Source: an uncultured Kouleothrix sp. (lineage in GTDB: Bacteria; Chloroflexota; Chloroflexia; Chloroflexales; Roseiflexaceae). From it: a DNA stretch of 5,104 nucleotides. Where the stretch lies: positions 1-5,104 of the forward strand of contig CALLYN010001043.1 of the NCBI GenBank assembly GCA_937858455.1. Direction: 5' to 3'. The notes under the pieces were generated by a model that had not been told where the DNA came from, ran no database searches, and worked only from the letters and a program-made list of their open reading frames with translations. The number at the start of each line of letters is the position of its first letter. Position 1 is the first letter of the stretch. The position numbers were made by a program, and so were the translations under genes. Positions 1 to 4,777 of this stretch are shown piece after piece.

Positions 1-245
1 GTATGGACTCAGGTAAGAGCACATACAGGACGACGCGCACCAGCTCGCAAGGTCGTTCCATGACGCAAGGTGCGCAGCACGGCAAGGAGAGTCCACGTCA
101 GTGAGGACAAAGTGCTGCGAACCAGGGTGCCGGCAAGACATGCCGGAGGAATGTTGAGAAGCGGGCAAAGCCGCTGTGTTGACTGCAGTCACAAGGACTG
201 CGTAAGGTGCAAGCACCGAACGAAGTCCAAGAATAGCATTTTTTT
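1..245. other. hairpin-rich non-coding segment ending in a T-run
   Basis: No recognisable protein is encoded here in any frame. The stretch is about 56% GC by hand count, below everything to its right. It holds several perfect inverted repeats: 1-5 with 22-26, 4-10 with 89-95 (7 bp), 73-80 with 112-119 (8 bp, enclosing GTCC 91-94 / GGAC 105-108), 130-135 with 141-146 (6 bp, 5-nt loop), 160-164 with 171-175, 185-190 with 196-201 (6 bp, 5-nt loop) and 206-210 with 213-217. Seven T residues follow at 239-245. Some pairings exclude each other. It could be a structured RNA read on the plus strand, or the remains of a repeat or mobile element. I do not recognise RNase P RNA, tmRNA, 6S RNA, SRP RNA or a tRNA in it. 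It lies just downstream of the dinG stop and probably belongs to the same donor DNA as dinG. Confidence 0.3.
195..245 (+). terminator. possible weak terminator, plus strand
   Basis: GGACT (195-199) can pair with AGTCC (224-228) around an inner GGTG/CACC stem (206-209, 214-217), and seven T residues follow at 239-245. The T-run begins about 10 nt after the outer stem, further than in a canonical intrinsic terminator, and the outer stem competes with the 185-190/196-201 hairpin. It would end transcripts entering from the left edge. It has the wrong polarity for dinG. Confidence 0.2.
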
Positions 246-260
246 GGGGAGAAGCGGTTT

Positions 261-656
261 TCAGATCAGCGCGGGACTGGAGATCTGCCCGACGGCCACT
301 TCGCGCACGGGAAAAGGCGGCAGGCCAAGCAGAAGCCGGCATCCGAAATCACGCTGAGTGAGCCTGCTGTCGAAACAGGTAATGCGAGCCCAGTCCGTCT
401 CGGTGCGCACACCGCGGCCGACCCATTGGAGCAGTCGCAACCCAGTGGCCGGCACCACCAACTCATCGAAGGCACTGCCCCCATTTGCTTCCACAAATTC
501 CGCCCGGGCCTCGTCGACGGGGTTGGTGGGTGGTGCGAATGGCAACTTGCTTATGAAAAGCTCTCCGCACAAACTGCCAGGAAGGTCCAGGCCCTCACCG
601 AACGACTGGAGCCCGAAGAGGATCGACGGCTCGCCGGCCTCGACACGCTGCCGCCG
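261..656 (-). pseudogene. dinG: DinG-family ATP-dependent DNA helicase, C-terminal fragment (5' end missing at a junction)
   Basis: This is the last ~130 codons of a DinG/XPD-like superfamily 2 DNA helicase, read right to left and ending at TGA (261-263). In the family the enzyme is an iron-sulfur 5'-3' helicase that unwinds R-loops, D-loops and replication obstacles in the cytoplasm. Visible signatures in order are RQRVEAGE, the motif V region ILFGLQSFGEGLDLPG, KLPFAPP, then the motif VI form QWVGRGVR (family pattern QxxGRxxR), an FDSRL segment and the tail GLPPFPV. The wording is closest to Gammaproteobacteria/Betaproteobacteria DinG as remembered from E. coli. The Walker A and B motifs, the Fe-S cysteines and about four fifths of the protein are absent, because homology stops near 645-656 where an unrelated glycosyltransferase begins on the other strand. 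The frame stays open to 944, but that extension is only antisense of the glycosyltransferase. As it stands the fragment cannot be active. Confidence 0.85.
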
Positions 657-660
657 GGCA
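640..660. other. chimeric junction between dinG and the GT39 gene
   Basis: Left of this point the minus strand reads as DinG (RQRVEAGE covers about 633-656). Right of it the plus strand reads as a GT39 glycosyltransferase (LPPGMWRDEA starts at 648). The two homologies overlap by about 10-20 bp, so the breakpoint cannot be placed exactly; such an overlap is what a microhomology join would leave. Both genes lose their N-terminal coding ends here, and base composition and apparent taxonomic affinity change too. No transposon end, target duplication or tRNA is seen. Either an assembly chimera or a true recombination scar would fit. Confidence 0.75.
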
Positions 661-2171
661 TGTGGCGCGACGAAGCCCGCCACGGCTTGCTGGCGCTGCG
701 CATTCTGAACGACGCATCCTACCGCCCGGTGTATGTGCCGACGATTGCCGACCTGCCGGCGCTTATGTTCTACCTCGCGGCGCTGCCGATCGGCCTGTTC
801 GGCCCGACGCCCTGGGCAGTACGGCTGATCCCGGCGCTGTGCGGCGCGCTGACGCCGCTGGCGCTCTACTTCGCCGCCCGGCCGCTGTTCGGCACGCGCG
901 CCGCGCTGCTGGCCGCCGGCCTGCTGGCGCTGTCGGTCTGGCACACAACCCTAAGCCGCTTCGCCTTCCCAACCGTGTTTGGGCCGCTGCTGACGCTGGT
1001 GGCGCTCGGCTGCCTATGGCGCCTGGCGCGAGCCGAGCGCGCCGGCGCGCGGCTGGTGCTGGCGCTCGGCCTGGGCCTGGCTGTGGGCGTCGCGGTGTAC
1101 GCCTACCACACATCGCGCCTTACCCCGCTGGTGCTTGGCGCGCTGGCGCTGCTGTGGTTCGGCCGCGATTGGCAAGCCTGGCGCCGCGCGCTGCCCTACC
1201 TGGCGCTTGCGGCTGTGCTCGCGCTGGCGCTCGCCGCGCCGTTGATCAAGTACGCCTGGGACAATCAGGCCGCCTTTGGGCGCCGGATTGGCCAGACCTC
1301 GATCTTCAACCCCGATTCGCTCGAGACGCGCGCGCCGCTGGCGCGTTTGGAAGAAAACCTTGGGCTGCTGCTAGGCATGTGGAACGAGCGCGGCGACTAT
1401 ATCGGCCGGCACAACCTGCCGAACGCGCCCATGCTCGACCCGCTGACCGGCGGGGTATTTGTGGTGGGTGTGGCTCTGACCCTCGCCAGCTTGGCCGATC
1501 GGCGCGCGCGCGCCCTGTGCCTCTGGCTGGCACTCGGGCTGGCGGCCGGCCTGTTCAGCATCGAGGCGCCGCACGCTATGCGCACGGTCGAATCGCTGGC
1601 GCCGACCCTGCTGCTGGCCGGCCTGGGCGCCGACGCGCTGCTCGCAACCCTATCCCGGCTGCGCCTTCGCCAGGCAGCGCTAGCCGCCATGGCGCTGGCG
1701 GTGCTGCTGCTGAATGGCGTACGCTATTTCGTAGTGTGGCCGGCGCAGTCGCAGGTCTACGAGCAGTTCTATGTCGCCGATACCCACATCGGCATGCTGG
1801 CTCAGCGCCTCGCGCGCGACCCGGCTTTGGCCGGCTACAGGCTGTTCATCCCCTCCGACCCTGGCGACGACGACGTGCTGCGCTACCTGACCTCGAACAT
1901 TCAGGTTGGCTATTTCGATGGCCGTGCGCTCTCCGACCCGCCCGGCCCCAGCGCCCTGCTGCTGGCCTACGGCGATCGACCCGACATCCCGCTCGAGCGT
2001 GCGGCCGGCGCGCTCGGGCCAGGCGCGCGCGTGCTGGCGCGGGGGCCGCGCGCGCTCACCACCGGCGGCCCCGAGTATGTGATCTACGGCATCGGCACGC
2101 CGCCCAGCCAGGCGCTAGCGCGCGCGCAAGCTACGATCTGCAATGTTCAAACCACCGACTGCGCGCCCTAG
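648..2171 (+). CDS. GT39-type (ArnT/PMT-like) membrane glycosyltransferase, N-terminally truncated
   Basis: A polytopic transferase of the GT-C fold, expected to move a sugar from a polyprenyl-phosphate donor to an acceptor on the outer face of the cytoplasmic membrane. The acceptor cannot be told. Homology begins at LPPGMWRDEA, whose DEA carries the acidic catalytic residue of the first external loop. It continues through a run of ten or so hydrophobic helices with loop motifs HTTLSRFAF, YAYHTSRLTPL, RHNLPNAPMLDP and HAMRTVESLAP, then a soluble C-terminal part of about 140 residues. The helix that normally precedes the DEA loop is missing. The reading frame is open upstream to an ATG at 426, giving 581 codons, but its first ~74 codons are the antisense of dinG and should not be counted as protein. 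ATG 660 is the first in-frame start after the junction, without a good ribosome site. The gene ends at TAG 2169-2171. Family assignment is firm; function of this copy is doubtful. Confidence 0.85.
   Translation: MPPGMWRDEARHGLLALRILNDASYRPVYVPTIADLPALMFYLAALPIGLFGPTPWAVRLIPALCGALTPLALYFAARPLFGTRAALLAAGLLALSVWHTTLSRFAFPTVFGPLLTLVALGCLWRLARAERAGARLVLALGLGLAVGVAVYAYHTSRLTPLVLGALALLWFGRDWQAWRRALPYLALAAVLALALAAPLIKYAWDNQAAFGRRIGQTSIFNPDSLETRAPLARLEENLGLLLGMWNERGDYIGRHNLPNAPMLDPLTGGVFVVGVALTLASLADRRARALCLWLALGLAAGLFSIEAPHAMRTVESLAPTLLLAGLGADALLATLSRLRLRQAALAAMALAVLLLNGVRYFVVWPAQSQVYEQFYVADTHIGMLAQRLARDPALAGYRLFIPSDPGDDDVLRYLTSNIQVGYFDGRALSDPPGPSALLLAYGDRPDIPLERAAGALGPGARVLARGPRALTTGGPEYVIYGIGTPPSQALARAQATICNVQTTDCAP
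2168..2171. other. CTAG shared by two convergent stop codons
   Basis: The palindrome CTAG supplies TAG for the plus-strand glycosyltransferase (2169-2171) and TAG for the minus-strand homoserine dehydrogenase (2168-2170). The genes therefore converge with a 4-bp overlap, and there is no room for a conventional terminator between them. Confidence 0.95.
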
Positions 2172-3211
2172 CGGCCCCACAGCAGGTGCATTTCGAGAAT
2201 ATCGGAGAGAATGGCGAAGCCGGTGGGGGTGCCGCCGGCGCCCGGCCCGATCAACGTCACCTCGCCGAGCAGGTCGGTGCTGTATGTGATCGCGTTAGTC
2301 GCCCCGCCCACACCGGCGAGCGGGTGTGCGAGCGGCAGCCGGGTCGGCTGCACGCTGGCGCGCACATCGGCGCCGTCGCGCCACACCCGCGCGATCAGCT
2401 TCCAGCGCTCGCCTGCGGCGCGGGCGGCCTCGAGCGTGTCACGCGTCAGCGTGGTAATGCCCATGCGCTCGACATCGCCAAGCCCGATCTGCGCGTCCAT
2501 CAGCACATTCGCCAGAATCACCGCTTTGGCCGCAGCATCGTAGCCCTCGACATCGCCGGTCGGGTCGGCCTCGGCATAGCCCAGCCGCTGCGCTTCGGCC
2601 AGCGCATCGGCATAGGCCAGCCCCTGCTCCATCTGCGTCAGAATATAGTTGGTCGTGCCGTTCACAATGCCGCGCAGCTCGCGTATCTCGCACCCCGCCA
2701 GGCTGCTCCAGGCGGTTCGCAGACCAGGCGTGCCCGACATCACCGTGCCCTCGAAGCCAAGGTATAGCCCGGCCTCGGCCGCCAGCATGCGCAGCTCGGC
2801 GAAATGCAGTGCGATCGGGCCTTTGTTCGCGGTAATTGCGTGCATGCCATTCGCCAGCGCCCGGCGTATGTAGCCGGTGGCCGGCTCGCCAGAAACCAGG
2901 TCGGTCGGGCTCAGCTCGATCAGTACGTCGGCGCCGGCGTGCTCAATCGCGTCCTCGGGGCGCCACTCGCGCAGCGCGGGCAGCCCGCGCAGATCGCCTG
3001 TTCTGGCCAGCGCCTCAAGCAGCGCGGCCGGGTCGAGCCCATTGTCGTCGAACAGCGTGCCGCGATTGCGCGTGCATACGCCCACGAGCTGCAGGTCGAC
3101 ACCATAGCGGCTCGCCAGCCATTCGCTGCGGTCGCGCAGGATCTGGGCCAGGCCCTGCCCAGCCGAGCCAAACCCAACCAGAAGCAGCCGGTAGGTGGTG
3201 GTTTCAGCCAT
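2168..3211 (-). CDS. hom: homoserine dehydrogenase, short form without ACT domain
   Basis: A cytoplasmic NAD(P)-dependent oxidoreductase that reduces aspartate-4-semialdehyde to homoserine, the branch point to threonine, isoleucine and methionine. Counting from the chosen start, 347 residues show a Rossmann motif GFGSAGQG at 13-20, the TANKGP segment at 127-132, the family signature VNGTTNYIL around 183-191 and the catalytic block EADPTGDVEGYDAAAK at 214-229. There Glu214, Asp220, Asp225 and Lys229 keep the spacing of the yeast enzyme's Glu208, Asp214, Asp219 and Lys223. The protein stops after the catalytic domain, so the C-terminal ACT domain used for threonine feedback in ~430-residue forms is absent. 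No aspartokinase is fused. The frame opens at GTG 3235 and also has ATG 3226, but ATG 3211 has a purine-rich ribosome site 5 nt upstream and brings the Rossmann strand to the normal distance from the N-terminus. The gene stands alone, convergent with the glycosyltransferase. Confidence 0.95.
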   Translation of the reverse strand: MAETTTYRLLLVGFGSAGQGLAQILRDRSEWLASRYGVDLQLVGVCTRNRGTLFDDNGLDPAALLEALARTGDLRGLPALREWRPEDAIEHAGADVLIELSPTDLVSGEPATGYIRRALANGMHAITANKGPIALHFAELRMLAAEAGLYLGFEGTVMSGTPGLRTAWSSLAGCEIRELRGIVNGTTNYILTQMEQGLAYADALAEAQRLGYAEADPTGDVEGYDAAAKAVILANVLMDAQIGLGDVERMGITTLTRDTLEAARAAGERWKLIARVWRDGADVRASVQPTRLPLAHPLAGVGGATNAITYSTDLLGEVTLIGPGAGGTPTGFAILSDILEMHLLWGR

Positions 3212-3216
3212 TGATT

Positions 3217-3223
3217 TCCTCTT
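3217..3223 (-). promoter_or_regulatory. ribosome binding site deciding the hom start
   Basis: On the minus strand AAGAGGA sits 5 nt before ATG 3211. It overlaps the codons that would follow the alternative starts at 3226 and 3235, which have no comparable site. Confidence 0.6.
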
Positions 3224-3249
3224 CATTGTGGCCACGGCACCGGGTTCGT

Positions 3250-3277
3250 ATCATACCAGAAAAATTACCGCCACCAA
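3250..3277 (-). promoter_or_regulatory. candidate sigma70-type promoter of hom
   Basis: On the minus strand a -10 element TATGAT (3255-3250, 5 of 6 consensus) lies 16 nt after TTGGTG (3277-3272, 3 of 6). Transcription would begin near 3243 and leave a leader of about 30 nt before ATG 3211, too short for a riboswitch or T-box. The surrounding spacer is A/T-rich compared with the genes. This is a prediction from sequence alone. Confidence 0.45.
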
Positions 3278-3284
3278 CGACAGC

Positions 3285-3307
3285 GGCCCTGGCGAAATGC
3301 CAGGGCC
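3285..3307. repeat. perfect 9-bp inverted repeat upstream of the hom promoter
   Basis: GGCCCTGGC (3285-3293) and GCCAGGGCC (3299-3307) flank the 5-nt loop GAAAT. It is the strongest hairpin in the intergenic gap and lies 7 bp beyond the predicted -35 of hom. On the minus strand the nearest T-run (3264-3260) is 20 nt away, and on the plus strand none follows, so it is not a standard intrinsic terminator. It could be an operator dyad or an unusual terminator insulating hom. Confidence 0.55.
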
Positions 3308-3390
3308 TTGCGAAGACGGAGTGTGGTTGGCTGTCAGTCAGCGAGCCACGCCGGGGCTTGGTTGTGAGTGCGATGCCGACGACCAGATTG

Positions 3391-3471
3391 CTACGATGAG
3401 CTGGAATGTGGGCTACGACGGTTCAGGGTGTGAGAACGGTGCTACGATGCTGCTTGCGTGAAACTACGACG
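3391..3471 (+). repeat. four CTACGAYG repeats at regular spacing
   Basis: CTACGATG at 3391-3398, CTACGACG at 3413-3420, CTACGATG at 3442-3449 and CTACGACG at 3464-3471. Start-to-start distances are 22, 29 and 22 bp, so the T/C variants alternate with an exact 51-bp period. The bases between copies are poorly conserved. This could be a decayed 51-bp tandem duplication or an array of protein binding sites. Confidence 0.5.
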
Positions 3472-3583
3472 TTGCGAGAGCGATGCTGAAATGTGTGCCG
3501 GAATGATGCTGGATTGTGTGCCGCGATGTGCTGTGATGCCCGGTCGTCACCGGCGGGTCCGACAGCGTTCGGCGGGCCAGGGC

Positions 3584-3602
3584 AGTGTGGTGTAGTGTGG
3601 TG
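3584..3602 (+). repeat. 10-bp tandem repeat, two copies
   Basis: AGTGTGGTG occurs at 3584-3592 and again at 3594-3602, one base apart. It is simple G/T-rich sequence with no assigned role. Confidence 0.5.
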
Positions 3603-3725
3603 CGGCCCGTTCGATGCACGCAGCATAGCACACCCACCACCAAATCTCAATGCACCAACGGTATGGTCTTGCGGTAGCCAGTGGTACTATGCCCTTGGAG
3701 TGATGAAGTACTAGCCCAAGTTTAC

Positions 3726-3739
3726 AATCTGTTCAGATT
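3726..3739. promoter_or_regulatory. dyad AATCTG-TT-CAGATT, possible operator
   Basis: A 6-bp perfect inverted repeat with a 2-bp centre, in A/T-richer sequence. The size is typical of a site for a dimeric regulator, but it lies about 140 bp past the BtpA stop and far from either promoter, so a role is unclear. Confidence 0.25.
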
Positions 3740-3832
3740 CAAACGCGGAAGCAAGGCGCTATGGCATCACAATAAGCTAAACCGGCACATACGCCCTGCG
3801 CCGCCCGATGAATAAAACGAAAGAATGCACCT

Positions 3833-3867
3833 GGTACTGGCCGGCGACTAGTACCTACCCGTACTAG
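3833..3867 (-). terminator. alternative hairpins at the end of the BtpA gene, possible terminator
   Basis: GTACTAG (3861-3867) pairs with CTAGTAC (3848-3854) around 6 nt; this 7-bp stem includes the BtpA stop codon. The inner arm can instead pair as AGTACC (3850-3855) with GGTACT (3833-3838). On the minus strand a T-rich stretch, TTCTTTCGTTTTATTC, follows about 8 nt later. The arrangement is suggestive but the T-run is interrupted. Confidence 0.3.
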
Positions 3868-4718
3868 CCACGCGCCGCCGCCACTAGCCGGCGCACGCGC
3901 GCGGTGTCGACGGGGTTCTCGCAGCGGCCGTCGATCTTGATGCTCGAGCCGACAATCACGCCGTCGATCACCTCCATAAACGCGCCGATATTGCGCTCGT
4001 CGGCGCCGCTGCCGATCAGCACCGGCCGGTCGCCGGCCAGCGCCTTGGCCTCGCGCACCTTGGCCAAGTCCGGCGCGTCGCCGGTCATGCGGCCCGACAC
4101 GATCAGCGCGTCGGCGCCAAAAAAGCGCGTCCACTCGATATGCGTCGCGAGGTCGATGCCGGGGAAGCGCACCGAGTGCTTCTTGTCGACATCGGCGAAC
4201 AGCTTGATATGCTCGGCGTGCAGCTCCTTGCGCCGGCGCATCAAGTCTGCGGCGCAGCCTTCGTCCCACTCGCCGGCGTCCCACACGCCCGCCCCAGTGA
4301 ACATGCACACGCGGATAAACTCGGCGCCGCTGGCGATGGCGATCCCCAGCAGCGACACGCCGCCATTGTGCACCAGGTTGATACCCATGGGCAGGCTTAG
4401 CTCGCGCTTCACCGCCGCCGCCACCACCGCCTGCGCGGCGATGCTCTCGGGCTGGATGTGCGGCCCGGCGCGAAATGGGATGTCCCACATATTCTCGACG
4501 ATCAGCCCATCGCAGCCGCCCTCGGCCAGGGCATGCGCGTCGCGCAGCGCATTCTCGATGATCGTTTGCATGCCATAGCCGGTGTAGCCGGGCGCGCCGG
4601 GCAGCGGCCAGCAGTGCACCATGCCGATCACCGGCTTCGAGGTGCGGAAGATCTGCTTGAGGTCGCCGACCTGGAGCGCGTCGAGGCGCGCTTTCCAGCT
4701 GGGGGTTGGCGTAGTCAT
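3864..4718 (-). CDS. BtpA/SgcQ-family TIM-barrel protein
   Basis: A complete 284-residue member of the BtpA family. The family includes cyanobacterial BtpA, needed for photosystem I accumulation, and E. coli SgcQ, a putative nucleosidase of the sgc carbohydrate gene cluster; the chemistry is unproven. Motifs in order: PVIGMVHCWPLPGAPGY (29-45), the EGGCDGLIVEN strand (66-76), DIPF (79-82), PMGINLVHNGG (110-120), GAEFIRV (131-137), FADVDKKHS (174-182), SGRMTGDAPDL (208-218), VLIGSGA (233-239) and GVIVGSSIKIDG (253-264). The last two resemble the phosphate-binding end of a TIM barrel, so a phosphorylated substrate is plausible. ATG 4718 follows AAGGAG at 4734-4729 with a 10-nt gap. The PfkB kinase gene ends 59 bp upstream on the same strand with no clear promoter between, so the two are probably one transcript. 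Given that partner, a role in sugar or nucleoside breakdown is more likely than thylakoid biogenesis. Confidence 0.9.
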   Translation of the reverse strand: MTTPTPSWKARLDALQVGDLKQIFRTSKPVIGMVHCWPLPGAPGYTGYGMQTIIENALRDAHALAEGGCDGLIVENMWDIPFRAGPHIQPESIAAQAVVAAAVKRELSLPMGINLVHNGGVSLLGIAIASGAEFIRVCMFTGAGVWDAGEWDEGCAADLMRRRKELHAEHIKLFADVDKKHSVRFPGIDLATHIEWTRFFGADALIVSGRMTGDAPDLAKVREAKALAGDRPVLIGSGADERNIGAFMEVIDGVIVGSSIKIDGRCENPVDTARVRRLVAAARG

Positions 4719-4728
4719 ATGCTCTTTG

Positions 4729-4734
4729 CTCCTT
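4729..4734 (-). promoter_or_regulatory. ribosome binding site of the BtpA/SgcQ gene
   Basis: AAGGAG on the minus strand, 10 nt before ATG 4718. The spacing is slightly long, but no other start codon lies closer. Confidence 0.6.
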
Positions 4735-4777
4735 GAAACTCGTATCAGAACAGCATCGGAAAGCCCACCGATCGCGG

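Larger units (their letters stand above)
3240..3863. other. 620-bp intergenic region, no gene recognised
   Basis: No frame here gives a protein with recognisable motifs or a supported start. Composition falls well below that of the flanking genes. Between 3360 and 3540 the plus strand is rich in TG and GATG words with weak repetition (CTACGAYG four times, TGTGTGCCG at 3492-3500 and 3515-3523, GCGATGCYGA at 3370-3379 and 3480-3489). Further right are a short tandem repeat (3584-3602), a dyad (3726-3739) and a cluster of GTACT words (3684-3867). It contains the hom promoter on the left and the 3' end of the BtpA transcript on the right. Confidence 0.6.

Noticed and set aside
1..141. Minus-strand frame from ATG 141 open to the left edge
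   Set aside because: About 46 codons with no recognisable motif and no ribosome site; an open frame of this length is expected by chance at this GC.
1..260. RNase P RNA, tmRNA or group II intron
   Set aside because: None of the conserved cores I know is visible: no GAGGAAAGTCC-type P4 strand, no tRNA-like acceptor end and no intron domain V.
70..357. 95-codon plus-strand open frame
   Set aside because: It is rich in Arg and Cys with no family motif, lacks a ribosome site, runs across the hairpin-rich stretch and then antisense through the dinG 3' end.
657..944. Extension of the dinG frame to ATG 944
   Set aside because: The residues are Arg/Gln-rich antisense of the glycosyltransferase and match nothing in DinG.
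662..2767. 701-codon plus-strand open frame
   Set aside because: It is a shadow of the glycosyltransferase and hom in another frame, with the Ala/Arg/Pro bias typical of high-GC DNA, and it crosses a convergent gene boundary.
3391..3523. CRISPR array
   Set aside because: The repeated units are only 8-9 bp, spacing is uneven, and no cas gene is present.
3904..4578. 224-codon plus-strand open frame
   Set aside because: Antisense shadow of the BtpA/SgcQ gene; Ser/Ala/Pro-rich with no family features.
4740..4747. Promoter before the BtpA gene, since TGATACGA on the minus strand also occurs at the hom -10 (3253-3246)
   Set aside because: The matching 8-mer has only a 4-of-6 -10 element here and no credible -35 at 16-18 nt, so co-transcription with the kinase is the simpler reading.
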